In this document: positions 1 through 6,979 of the stretch, piece by piece
Layout: each line of letters opens with the position of its first letter
Numbering within the stretch: position 1 is the stretch's first letter
Assembly: GCA_024231375.1 (NCBI GenBank)
Contig: JAAEQP010000930.1
Span: 1-11,996, forward strand
DNA length: 11,996 nt
Source: a bacterium
Lineage (GTDB): Bacteria; Hydrogenedentota; Hydrogenedentia; Hydrogenedentiales; SLHB01
Direction of reading: 5' to 3'
Notes under the pieces: generated by a model
Databases searched by the model: none
Told to the model about the DNA's origin: nothing
The model's input: only the letters and a program-made list of their open reading frames with translations
Program-made: the position numbers and the translations under genes

Positions 1-1233
1 ACCTACATCACCTACCAGGGACCGCATGAGGATCCCTACGTCTGCGCCTACGACCACGCCGCGGAGAAATGGTCGGGGCCGGTGAAGGCCGGCGTCAATC
101 TGATGGGCAAGACCCCCGACCCCACCGGTCACAATGACGCCGACGACCACGGGCGCCCAGCACTGATAGTAGACATGCAAGGCTACATCCACGTCGTCTT
201 TGGCGGTCATGGCGGATTCCCGAAGTTCGGCAGGAACGAACTCGGCGCTTGGGGGAAAGGCAAGCAGACGCACGTGGTCTCAAAGAACCCGCGGGACCTC
301 TCGGAGTGGAAGGAACTGGAGAACATCTCCCCCTTCGGCACGTACAGTCAGTTCGTAAAGATGGACAACGGGGACATTTACCTCTTCTACCGCCACGGCT
401 CCCATCGCAGCAATTGGGTCTACCAGAAATCCACCGACAACTGCCGAACCTTCGCGCCTCCGGTTTCTGTCCTGAAGCACAAGACCCGGGAAGAAGACCC
501 CAATATCCACGACGCCTGGTACGCATGGTTTGAGAACGGCCTCGCCGACACGGTCACCGCCTCCTACATCTATCATCCCTGCGCGGTCCGCGGCCACACG
601 AAGGAACGCTACAACGCCTACTACATGCAGATGGACTGCACCGACGATTCGTGGCAGACTGTCCGCGGCCAGGCCCTCACGTTGCCGGTGACCAAAGAAC
701 AGGCGGACGTGTTGACCCTGGTCTGCAATACGGGAGGCGAACGCTCAAATCACGGAACCTGCCGTATGGACAGCGAAGGCAACCCCCACGTATTCTTCCG
801 GCAAGGGCCCGGACAGGTGCGCTACTTCCGGTGGATGGGCGATTCGTGGTTCGGCCCGGTCGCGGTCACGGGCCAACACAAGAGCCAAGACGGTGATTTC
901 GTCGTCGAATCCTCCGAAAGAGTCCGGATGCTCCTATCAAACAGCACGCCGGAGCAAGGCGAAGTCCGCTGGTGGGAAACATCCGACGGCGGCCGCACAT
1001 GGGAGAAGGGTGCGAGCCTGGTGTCGTCTCCTCAGACCAGCTACCGCGTGAGCACATTGGTCCGAAACGGCCATCCCGACGGCCGCATGGTGGTCACTGA
1101 AAACCGGCGGGGACAGGACCATCCGTACAAGAGGATGCTGCTCATCGGAGACAACGGACCCGTTCAACGCCCTGAGGCGGAAACGAAACACCTGGGTGAC
1201 CGGCTTGATCGCCTTCGACAGAACGCGCAGTAG
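1..1233 (+). CDS. BNR_4-family beta-propeller protein, 5' truncated (possible PL24/PL25-like polysaccharide lyase)
   Basis: The reading frame is open from base 1 to the TAG at 1231-1233, so the N-terminus (and any signal peptide) lies outside the window; 410 codons are visible. The text resembles the BNR repeat-containing family (Pfam BNR_4): a DDHGRP motif, then GYIHVVFGGHGG, then DIYLFYRHGSHRSNWVY, and Asp-box-like turns STDNCRTF (nt 430-453) and SDGGRTW (nt 982-1002). BNR_4 proteins are seven-bladed propellers and include the ulvan lyases PL24 and PL25. Candidate catalytic residues are His (148-150), His (208-210), Tyr (343-345) and Arg (391-393). Their spacing of 20, 45 and 16 residues agrees with my recollection of the PL25 active site. 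It probably acts on an extracellular polysaccharide, fitting the sulfatase two genes downstream. Family membership is fairly sure. Lyase activity is inference; a non-catalytic or sialidase-like role is possible. Confidence 0.82.
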   Translation, partial: TYITYQGPHEDPYVCAYDHAAEKWSGPVKAGVNLMGKTPDPTGHNDADDHGRPALIVDMQGYIHVVFGGHGGFPKFGRNELGAWGKGKQTHVVSKNPRDLSEWKELENISPFGTYSQFVKMDNGDIYLFYRHGSHRSNWVYQKSTDNCRTFAPPVSVLKHKTREEDPNIHDAWYAWFENGLADTVTASYIYHPCAVRGHTKERYNAYYMQMDCTDDSWQTVRGQALTLPVTKEQADVLTLVCNTGGERSNHGTCRMDSEGNPHVFFRQGPGQVRYFRWMGDSWFGPVAVTGQHKSQDGDFVVESSERVRMLLSNSTPEQGEVRWWETSDGGRTWEKGASLVSSPQTSYRVSTLVRNGHPDGRMVVTENRRGQDHPYKRMLLIGDNGPVQRPEAETKHLGDRLDRLRQNAQ

Positions 1234-1236
1234 GAG
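1232..1236 (+). promoter_or_regulatory. Shine-Dalgarno AGGAG for the DUF1961 gene
   Basis: AGGAG overlaps the stop codon of the BNR_4 gene and lies 7 nt before the ATG at 1244. It supports that start over the in-frame ATG at 1196, which would sit inside the upstream gene and would put 16 extra residues in front of a good signal peptide. It also suggests translational coupling. Confidence 0.75.
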
Positions 1237-1243
1237 AACCAAC

Positions 1244-2527
1244 ATGACTCACCGCCCATACCCACTGCTGACCGCAGTCTGCGCCATAGCCCTGCTCTTG
1301 CCCCTATCGACCTCCTTCGCCGAGGACAACACCACCGTGCGCTTCGACCGCCCCCTGGGTGTCCAAGGCACCGTCAACATCCACATCGCGACGGACAAGG
1401 CGTACCGTACCGGTCCCGAGGCGAAACGCGCAGGCTTCACCCTCTTCGAAATCCCGGACCTGGCCACCTGCCGGTTCACACAGGCCTCGACCGTCTGCGA
1501 ACTTCGTTGGGTCTGGGCAAGAGGCATTGAGGCCGACGACCTCGGCGTGCAACTCCCGGTGCTGCCCGGCCCGGAAGAGTACTTCATCCAATTCACCTGG
1601 GACGCCGAGGCCGGACGATTCAACGGATACGTCAACGGCGCCCCCCTCCGCCTTCCCGACACACAAATCCCGCCGTGGGCCGCTCCCCAAGGCACCGAGA
1701 TCCGGTTGGCGTCCGGTCCGTTCAAGACAACCCTGGTCTCAGCCCTACCCAACCACCTCGGCCAATCCCAAGCCCGCGCCTTGGTTCCCGAGAACTTGCT
1801 GGGACGGCACGCCGAACTCTTCGGCGCCCCTGAGGAAGTTCGCTCGCCCATCGACGTGGCCTCCAGGCTGGGCAACGTGCTGTACGAATCATCCTTCGCT
1901 GCACCAGACAGTGTCGAAGGTTGGGTACTTGAAGGTCCGGGCCTTCTCTCCTTCGAGGGCGGCTGGATGACCATGGCCTCCGCGAAACCCGACAGCCCCA
2001 AGAAGGACGGTCATATCGTCCATTGGTGTCCCAATGACTTCCCCGAATCCTTTGTGGCGGAATGGGAGATGCAGATCACGTCGGAATCCGGCCTCTGCAT
2101 CGTCTTCTTCGCCGCACGAGGCGTAAACGGCGAAGACATCTTCGACCCGGCCCTCCCGAAACGCACCGGCATCTTCCGCCAGTATCATAGCGGCGCCATT
2201 TCCTGCTACCACATCTCGTACTACGCCAGCACCCCCTCCAGCCCCGGCCGTATCACGTCCAACCTACGCAAGAATCGCGGGTTCCATCTCGTTTCCAACG
2301 GCCCGCCGGGCATCAACCCCGGTTCGCACGCCATGCACGCCGTGCGCCTCGTCAAAGACGGCCCCCACCTCCAATTGCTCGTCGACGACGAAGTCATCAT
2401 TGATTTCACCGACGACGGGAAACGCTACGGACCCGTGCTCGAAGGTGGCAAGATCGGCCTCAGACAAATGCAGTGGACGAAGGCCCAGTACCGCAACTTC
2501 CGCGTTCGCGAATTGAGGAGCAAGTAG
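1244..2527 (+). CDS. Secreted protein with C-terminal DUF1961 domain
   Basis: 427 residues. The N-terminus (MTHRPYPLLTAVCAIALL, then a small-residue stretch ending STSFA before ED) is a Sec signal peptide with likely cleavage near residue 27. Residues about 30-190 form a beta-rich module that I do not recognise with certainty; the pattern (FTWDAEAGRFNGYVNGAPL) looks like a concanavalin-type jelly roll. Residues about 213-425 resemble DUF1961, the family of B. subtilis YesU: LYESSFAAPDSVEGWVLEGP, a glycine/tryptophan-rich core, and a closing GGKIGLRQMQWTKAQYRNFRVREL. YesU sits in a pectin (rhamnogalacturonan) utilisation locus, and the fold is lectin-like or glycosidase-like; its activity is unknown to me. 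The gene lies 10 nt after the BNR_4 gene and 3 nt before the sulfatase, so a shared role in glycan binding or breakdown outside the cytoplasm is likely. Confidence 0.85.
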   Translation: MTHRPYPLLTAVCAIALLLPLSTSFAEDNTTVRFDRPLGVQGTVNIHIATDKAYRTGPEAKRAGFTLFEIPDLATCRFTQASTVCELRWVWARGIEADDLGVQLPVLPGPEEYFIQFTWDAEAGRFNGYVNGAPLRLPDTQIPPWAAPQGTEIRLASGPFKTTLVSALPNHLGQSQARALVPENLLGRHAELFGAPEEVRSPIDVASRLGNVLYESSFAAPDSVEGWVLEGPGLLSFEGGWMTMASAKPDSPKKDGHIVHWCPNDFPESFVAEWEMQITSESGLCIVFFAARGVNGEDIFDPALPKRTGIFRQYHSGAISCYHISYYASTPSSPGRITSNLRKNRGFHLVSNGPPGINPGSHAMHAVRLVKDGPHLQLLVDDEVIIDFTDDGKRYGPVLEGGKIGLRQMQWTKAQYRNFRVRELRSK

Positions 2528-2530
2528 GAT

Positions 2531-3976
2531 ATGGCATCCCCCCGGAATCTCTCACGTCGGCATTTGCTGAAAATGGCTGGAATGGGGCTCATGGCGACTG
2601 CATTGCCGTCGAGAGCGTCCGCAGCAGCACCAAGACGAAAACCCAACGTCATTCTCATCATGGCGGACGACCTGGGCTACGAAGCCCTCGCCTGCAACGG
2701 CGGCACATCCTACGACACGCCGCACCTAGACAACATGGCGTCCAAGGGCATGCGCTTCATCCACTGCTACTCCCAACCCGTCTGCACACCATCCCGCGTC
2801 AAGATCATGACCGGCCGTTCCAACGCCCGCAACTACCAGAGCTTCGGCCATCTCGATCCCAACGAAACCACCTTCGGCCACATCATGAAGGACGCAGGCT
2901 ACAAAACGTGCATCGCCGGCAAATGGCAACTCTGCGGCGGCAACGATCACGACGGCGCGTTCCCCGCCGCATCCGGCTTCGACGAATCCTGTATGTGGGC
3001 CTACCACCACGATCTACCCGAAAACGCCCGCGACACCTACACCTTCTTCGGCGAAGTGCCCAGAAAGACCTCGCGCTACTGGAACCCCGCCATTGTCCGC
3101 AATGGCGAATACACCCCTACCACGACCGACGACTACGGACCCGATATCTTCCGCGACTTCATCCTCGACTTCATGAAGAACAACCAAGACGATCCCTTCT
3201 TCGTCTACTACCCCATGGTGCTCACCCACAACCCCTTCGTCGCCACACCTGACAGCAAGAACCAGAGCGATCGCGCCCGGGCCGGGGGGAGAGCGTACTT
3301 CGGCGACATGGTCCAGTACACAGGCAAGATTGTGGACAGCATCCTCCAGGAACTCGACACCTTGGGTATTGCCGAAGACACCCTCGTCCTCTTCACCTGC
3401 GACAACGGCACCTACAAAGGCATCACGTCTCGTATGGGCGACCGCGTAGTTCGCGGCGGCAAAGCCCTCCCCATTGACGCAGGCGTACACGTCCCTCTGA
3501 TCGCGTCCTGGAAAGGCGTCATCGAACCGAACACCGTGTGTACCGACATCATCGACTTCTCCGACTTCCTCCCCACCATAGCCCAGGCGACGGAGGCCTC
3601 CGTCCCCACTGACCGCACCTTGGACGGACGAAGCTTCCTCCCCCAACTCAAAGGCGATCCCGCCAAACCACGCCGCTGCGCTCTCGTCCACTACGACAAG
3701 AAGCCGGACGACCCCAAACCCGAATACCGCCGCATACGCTTCGCCTACGACGGCCGCTACAAACTCTATCTCGACGGACGCATGTACGATGTCCCTAACG
3801 ACTGGCTCGAAGAACACCCCATCCCCCAAGACGCCATGCCCGCCTCCGCATCCGCCGCCCGCGCCAGACTCCAAGACGCCCTAGACACTCTCCCCGAATG
3901 GCAACCCGACAACAGCACATTCCAAGGCACCAGCGACCCCGCCCTCGACGAATACCGCCGCAAGTACAAACGATAG
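2531..3976 (+). CDS. Tat-exported sulfatase (arylsulfatase family, type I, formylglycine-dependent)
   Basis: 481 residues, complete. The N-terminus has a twin-arginine signal (LSRRHLLKMAG, then a hydrophobic run and ASAAAP), so it is probably exported folded or anchored at the periplasmic face. The alkaline-phosphatase-fold sulfatase hallmarks are present: VILIMADDLGY with metal ligands Asp46-Asp47; the formylglycine site C-T-P-S-R at Cys85, followed by MTGR; GKW at 130-132; His233 in LTHNPF; TCDNGTYKG with Asp291-Asn292; and Lys311 in GGKALP. The Cys-type core needs oxidation by a formylglycine-generating enzyme encoded elsewhere. GKWQLCGGND replaces the more common GKWHLG, suggesting a divergent subfamily. 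The start is set by GAGGAG at 2515-2520, 10 nt upstream. Substrate cannot be read from sequence, but the linked BNR_4 and DUF1961 genes point to a sulfated polysaccharide. Confidence 0.95.
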   Translation: MASPRNLSRRHLLKMAGMGLMATALPSRASAAAPRRKPNVILIMADDLGYEALACNGGTSYDTPHLDNMASKGMRFIHCYSQPVCTPSRVKIMTGRSNARNYQSFGHLDPNETTFGHIMKDAGYKTCIAGKWQLCGGNDHDGAFPAASGFDESCMWAYHHDLPENARDTYTFFGEVPRKTSRYWNPAIVRNGEYTPTTTDDYGPDIFRDFILDFMKNNQDDPFFVYYPMVLTHNPFVATPDSKNQSDRARAGGRAYFGDMVQYTGKIVDSILQELDTLGIAEDTLVLFTCDNGTYKGITSRMGDRVVRGGKALPIDAGVHVPLIASWKGVIEPNTVCTDIIDFSDFLPTIAQATEASVPTDRTLDGRSFLPQLKGDPAKPRRCALVHYDKKPDDPKPEYRRIRFAYDGRYKLYLDGRMYDVPNDWLEEHPIPQDAMPASASAARARLQDALDTLPEWQPDNSTFQGTSDPALDEYRRKYKR

Positions 3977-4047
3977 CAGCGAAGAACCGTTCTCAACACA
4001 AGCGAATCGCGCCACACCCCACGGCCCCACTTCGCATGCACATCTTC

Positions 4048-4084
4048 GTAGGGTGCGTCGAACGAAGTGAGCACGCACCATCCG
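4048..4084. repeat. Dispersed hairpin repeat family A, copy 1
   Basis: GTAGGGTGCGT, a 14-nt loop (cgaacgaagtgagc), then ACGCACCATCCG. The arms GGTGCGT (4052-4058) and ACGCACC (4073-4079) are perfectly complementary. The core is identical to copy 2 at 6907-6943. Weaker similarity extends on both sides, with CCACGGCCCC upstream and GCGCCCTCGCCGGTC downstream in both copies. It lies 71 nt after the sulfatase stop. Confidence 0.85.
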
Positions 4085-4160
4085 AGAATGTCCGAACGGC
4101 GCCCTCGCCGGTCTCCCCCCACACCTTCCCCCGGCCAACGTCCCGTCAGGGCAGTCGCCA

Positions 4161-4184
4161 GAAGAAGGCGTCCCCGCCTTCTTC
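4161..4184. repeat. Perfect 10-bp stem hairpin, 4-nt loop
   Basis: GAAGAAGGCG (4161-4170), loop TCCC, CGCCTTCTTC (4175-4184). No T-tract follows on either strand, so it is not a standard intrinsic terminator. It could still slow or stabilise the 3' end of the upstream operon transcript, or be another dispersed element. Confidence 0.6.
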
Positions 4185-4219
4185 GGATCGCGCCGCCCCG
4201 GCGCGCGGGCACTTTTCCC

Positions 4220-4248
4220 TTGAACATCACTCTCCTCGCCCCTATCCT
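4220..4248 (+). promoter_or_regulatory. Candidate sigma70-type promoter for the membrane protein gene (possibly leaderless)
   Basis: TTGAAC (4220-4225), a 17-nt spacer and TATCCT (4243-4248) each match four of six consensus bases. A transcript from here would begin about 7 nt after the -10 box, at 4255-4257, that is at or within two bases of the ATG at 4257. This fits the complete lack of a Shine-Dalgarno before that ATG. Confidence 0.4.
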
Positions 4249-4256
4249 CAAACCCC

Positions 4257-6281
4257 ATGACCCAATCCCCCGATAGCGCGCCGGAATCCGATCTGGGTTT
4301 CGACGTGAACGCGCCCTACGCCGACGGCTTCAACATGAAAGCCATCTGGGCCGCCCTGTTCATCGGGATCATCATGCTGCCCGGCGCCGTGTACCTCGCC
4401 CTTCTCACGGGCCAAGGCATCGGCGGCGCCGCGCCCTGGGTCACCATCATCCTCTTCATGGAAGTCGCGCGCCGATCCTTCGTCAAACTCACGCCCCAGG
4501 AAATCCAGGTCGTCTTCTGGGTCGCGTCGGGCATGGTCGCCGGCGGCGTGGTCATGGGCGTGGCCGGACTGACCCTTCCCGGTGGCGTGTTCGGCCAACT
4601 CATCTGGGACCAGTTCTACGTCCAGTCCCAGCAAGCCCAGGAATTCGGCCTCAGCGATCTCGTCCCCGCATGGGTCGCACCCCAACCCGGCTCCGAAGCC
4701 CTCCTCAACCGCGACCTCTTCCACATCGACTGGCTCAAACCCGTCGTCGTGGTCCTTATCCACCAAATCCTCTTCCGCCTCAACTGGATTGGACTCGGCT
4801 ACCTGGTCTTCCGCCAGACCGCCGACGTCGAGAAGCTGCCCTTCCCCATGGCGCCCGTGGGCGCCCAAGGCATCCTGGCCGTCGCCGAATCCACCGAGAA
4901 GAAGCATTCCTGGCGCTGGCGCGTCTTCTCCATCGGATCCATCATCGGCGCGGCCTACGGCATGGTCTACGTCGTGGTGCCGGGCGTTTCCGGCGCCGTG
5001 TTGTCGCAACCCCTCGAGATTCTGCCCATCCCCTTCATCGACATGACCTCCAGCCTCGGCGACACCTTCCCGGGCGCAATCATGGGCTTCGCCACCGATC
5101 TCAGCTTCATCCTCACCGGCATGGTCCTCCCCTTCTGGGTCATCCTGGGAACCGCCGCCGGCAGCATCCTCACCCGCGTCATCGGCAATCCCCTGCTCTA
5201 CCAGGGCGGACTCCTCGAAGCCATGGGCCGCACGCCCCACTGGAAACCCGGCATGACCGCCGTACCCGCGCTCTACACCTCCAGCCTCGACTTCTGGCTC
5301 AGCGTCGTCATCGGCCTCGCGCTCGCCGTCGCCCTCATCAGCGTCATCGGCGCCATCCGCGCCTTCCTCCGGACCTCCCGTCAACCCAGCGCCGCCGCCA
5401 ACGCAGACGACCGCAAAGGACGCGGCGATCCACCCGTGTGGCTCGCCTTGGCCCTCTGGCTGGGGTCAACCGCCATCTACGTGATCCTCTGCCACTACCT
5501 GGCGCCTGAGTTCAACCTGCTCATCCTCGTGGGATTCGGCTTCCTACTGACCCCTCTGCTCACCTACGTCTCCGCCCGCATGTTCGGCATCACCGGCGTC
5601 GGCGGCGCAGGCGCGGGCATTAGTTTCCCCATGGTCCGCGAAGCGTCCTTCATCCTCAGCGGCTACCGCGGAGCCAACATCTGGTTCGCGCCCATTCCCT
5701 ACTTCGACCACGGAGGCGTGGCGCAACGGTTCAAGGTCCTCACCCTCACCCGAACCAAATTCACCAGCATCATAAAAGCAGAATTTGCGGTTTTCGTCAT
5801 TATGGCCGTGTGCAGCTTCGTGTTCTGGGCTCTTATCTGGAAGATGCAGGCCATTCCGTCGGCCACGTTCTCCTACGTGCAGAAGTTCTGGCCCACCTTC
5901 GCCCTCATGAAATCACTCTGGGTCGATTCCACCGTCTCAGGCGGCCAAGCGTGGATTCGGGAGGCCTTAGATCCAAAGCTGATAGGGGTTTCCGGCGTTG
6001 TGGGATTGGGACTATTCGGCCTGGTCTCGGCGGTAGGCTTGCCCTCGTCCTTCTTCTACGCCATGGTCGGCGGAGTTTCCGTATTCCCCCACATGGCCGT
6101 CCCCATGCTCCTGGGCGCCATCATCCGCCGAAGGGTCATGGAACCCAAGTACGGCAAACAGCAATGGTCTAAGATGGCCCCACTGCTACTGGCCGGGTAC
6201 GGGTGCGGCATGGGGTTGGTCGCCATGATCTCCATCGCCTTCAGCCTCATCTCTAAAGCCATAGTTCAATTGCCCTTCTGA
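4257..6281 (+). CDS. Polytopic membrane protein, OPT/peptide-transporter-like
   Basis: 674 residues. After a polar N-terminus of about 27 residues, most of the chain is hydrophobic, with roughly 12-15 membrane segments by eye. The first are KAIWAALFIGIIMLPGAVYL, APWVTIILFMEVA and VVFWVASGMVAGGVVMGVAG. A polar, charged loop near residues 375-395 (RTSRQPSAAANADDRKGRG) separates two halves. The text GAVYLALLTGQGIGGAAPWVTIILFMEVARRSF resembles proteins I have seen named peptide transporter (OPT superfamily) in Planctomycetota-type genomes. Assignment to OPT is from memory of such proteins, not from a diagnostic motif. If correct, it would move oligopeptides or metal chelates across the inner membrane. 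The ATG at 4257 has only pyrimidine-rich sequence before it. The next in-frame ATG (4335, before KAIW) also lacks a Shine-Dalgarno and would remove only the polar tail. It has its own candidate promoter and appears monocistronic. Confidence 0.85.
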   Translation: MTQSPDSAPESDLGFDVNAPYADGFNMKAIWAALFIGIIMLPGAVYLALLTGQGIGGAAPWVTIILFMEVARRSFVKLTPQEIQVVFWVASGMVAGGVVMGVAGLTLPGGVFGQLIWDQFYVQSQQAQEFGLSDLVPAWVAPQPGSEALLNRDLFHIDWLKPVVVVLIHQILFRLNWIGLGYLVFRQTADVEKLPFPMAPVGAQGILAVAESTEKKHSWRWRVFSIGSIIGAAYGMVYVVVPGVSGAVLSQPLEILPIPFIDMTSSLGDTFPGAIMGFATDLSFILTGMVLPFWVILGTAAGSILTRVIGNPLLYQGGLLEAMGRTPHWKPGMTAVPALYTSSLDFWLSVVIGLALAVALISVIGAIRAFLRTSRQPSAAANADDRKGRGDPPVWLALALWLGSTAIYVILCHYLAPEFNLLILVGFGFLLTPLLTYVSARMFGITGVGGAGAGISFPMVREASFILSGYRGANIWFAPIPYFDHGGVAQRFKVLTLTRTKFTSIIKAEFAVFVIMAVCSFVFWALIWKMQAIPSATFSYVQKFWPTFALMKSLWVDSTVSGGQAWIREALDPKLIGVSGVVGLGLFGLVSAVGLPSSFFYAMVGGVSVFPHMAVPMLLGAIIRRRVMEPKYGKQQWSKMAPLLLAGYGCGMGLVAMISIAFSLISKAIVQLPF

Positions 6282-6349
6282 CCCACAGCCCGCTCCCGTC
6301 GAAACAGTTCTCTGCCCCCGTACTTTCGCGAAATCTGTGAGTAATGTTC
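6282..6349. other. Short spacer without recognisable gene
   Basis: It holds a 10-bp palindrome TTTCGCGAAA near 6324-6333 and no other clear signal. No terminator with a T-tract is visible after the membrane protein gene. Confidence 0.4.
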
Positions 6350-6378
6350 TGGACTTTGAGTTGTAAATACTGTATAGT
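6350..6378 (+). promoter_or_regulatory. Sigma70-type promoter of the CCC small-protein gene
   Basis: TGGACT (6350-6355; four of six against TTGACA), a 17-nt spacer, TATAGT (6373-6378; five of six against TATAAT). The region is clearly AT-richer than its surroundings. Transcription would start near 6385, leaving a 5' leader of about 42 nt that includes a strong Shine-Dalgarno. Confidence 0.65.
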
Positions 6379-6385
6379 GTTTACA
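6362..6385. promoter_or_regulatory. 24-bp near-perfect dyad over the -10 box, probable repressor operator
   Basis: The left half is TGTAAATACTGT (6362-6373) and the right half ATAGTGTTTACA (6374-6385). Ten of twelve positions pair exactly and the other two are G.T pairs. Because it covers the -10 box and the expected transcription start, a homodimer bound here should block RNA polymerase. The arm shape resembles operators of winged-helix repressors in general; no regulator gene lies next to it, so the cognate factor is unknown. Confidence 0.6.
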
Positions 6386-6414
6386 TCAAGAGAGTAACTG
6401 TGGCTTCAAGCAAC

Positions 6415-6421
6415 GGAGGAG
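6415..6421 (+). promoter_or_regulatory. Strong Shine-Dalgarno GGAGGAG for the 44-codon gene
   Basis: GGAGGAG ends 5 nt before the ATG at 6427. It is the best ribosome binding site in the window and fixes the start at this ATG rather than the internal ATG codons at residues 13 and 15. Confidence 0.85.
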
Positions 6422-6426
6422 AATCC

Positions 6427-6561
6427 ATGAAGCACCTTAAAGGCGTGACCAAGGATCCGGCGATGGTTATGAAGGCAGCCGCGGACAAGACCTGCTGCTG
6501 CGACAGCCTCTTCAAGACTCCCGAAGAGAAAGACGCGAAGAAGGAAGAAGTGCCCGTATAG
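6427..6561 (+). CDS. 44-residue lysine-rich peptide with a Cys-Cys-Cys motif, function unknown
   Basis: I do not recognise this protein. The support for a real gene is its setting: promoter, operator dyad, GGAGGAG Shine-Dalgarno at ideal spacing, and an intrinsic terminator 64 nt after the TAG. It starts MKHLKGVTKDPAMVMKAAAD, has K21-T22 followed by Cys23-Cys24-Cys25-Asp26, and ends in a charged tail (EEKDAKKEEVPV). It has about nine lysines and eight acidic residues, no signal peptide and no membrane segment, so it should be a soluble cytoplasmic peptide. Three adjacent cysteines could bind a thiophilic metal ion or act in redox chemistry; both are inference. A RiPP precursor is possible in principle, but no modifying enzyme or exporter is nearby. 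Confidence 0.72.
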   Translation: MKHLKGVTKDPAMVMKAAADKTCCCDSLFKTPEEKDAKKEEVPV

Positions 6562-6589
6562 CACGACACTCTACCAGGCGCCAGCGACT

Positions 6590-6601
6590 GTTCCGCGGAA
6601 C
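6590..6601. repeat. 12-bp perfect palindrome
   Basis: GTTCCGCGGAAC, flanked by CGCCA (6579-6583) and TGGCG (6604-6608), which can extend the structure across an internal loop. It lies in the 3' untranslated part of the small-gene transcript and may protect its end. No other role is evident. Confidence 0.4.
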
Positions 6602-6624
6602 GTTGGCGACTTATCGATTATTGG

Positions 6625-6663
6625 GCATCCGTCACACGTTGCCGTCGTGACGGGTGTCTTTTT
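6625..6663 (+). terminator. Intrinsic terminator after the 44-codon gene
   Basis: GCATCCGTCAC (6625-6635), an 11-nt loop, GTGACGGGTGT (6647-6657), then CTTTTTC. The stem has 11 pairs, two of them G.T. It closes a transcript of about 280 nt beginning near 6385. Confidence 0.75.
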
Positions 6664-6742
6664 CTGTTTCTGGCAAGCCCTGCCACGGCTCCCCTTCGCG
6701 CGCCCGCTGCAGCAGGATGCGTCGAGGCAGGCCGTCCCTGGT

Positions 6743-6885
6743 GTGGCCGGTCGCGGCTTCCGGGCCGCGCTCCGACCGTGCCACATCCCGCCACTGAAGA
6801 TGTCCTCCCCCGCATGCGCGTAGCGACGGGGTGGCGGCGCGCTACCGCGCGCCCGGCTCTGCGGCAGCAGAGCCCTACCACGGCC
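6743..6885. repeat. Dispersed structured repeat family B, copy 1 (long form)
   Basis: It begins with a long hairpin: GTGGCCGGTC, GCGGC, loop, GCCGC, then GACCG and GCCAC (6743-6784). A tail CCACTGAAGATGTCC follows, then hairpin GGCGCGC/GCGCGCC with loop TACC (6836-6853), then hairpin GGCTCTGC/GCAGAGCC with loop GGCA (6855-6874), then CCTACCACGG. The same modules in the same order occur at 11114-11275. The region between the terminator and this copy (6664-6742) shows only a degraded fragment resembling family A (GATGCGTCGAGGC near 6718). Confidence 0.8.
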
Positions 6886-6906
6886 CCTCTTCGCGCGAAA
6901 TCCGCC

Positions 6907-6972
6907 GTAGGGTGCGTCGAACGAAGTGAGCACGCACCATCCGGAAGTGTGGGACCAGCGCCCTCGCCGGTC
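6907..6972. repeat. Dispersed hairpin repeat family A, copy 2
   Basis: The arms are GGTGCGT (6911-6917) and ACGCACC (6932-6938). The core is identical to copy 1, and the right flank GCGCCCTCGCCGGTC is also shared. The element ends about 8 nt before the stop codon end of the minus-strand EEP gene at 6980. Confidence 0.85.
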
Positions 6973-6979
6973 GCTCCCC

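Noticed and set aside
4161..4184. Intrinsic terminator after the sulfatase operon
   Set aside because: The stem is perfect, but no T-tract follows on the plus strand or on the minus strand.
4248..5384. Minus-strand open frame of 378 codons rich in Asp, Glu and Gly
   Set aside because: It is the reverse-strand shadow of the membrane protein gene; low-complexity acidic text and no ribosome binding site.
6370..6385. Possible LexA (SOS) box within the dyad
   Set aside because: CTGT is present, but the matching ACAG half does not occur at the needed N8 spacing, and the true symmetry axis is elsewhere.
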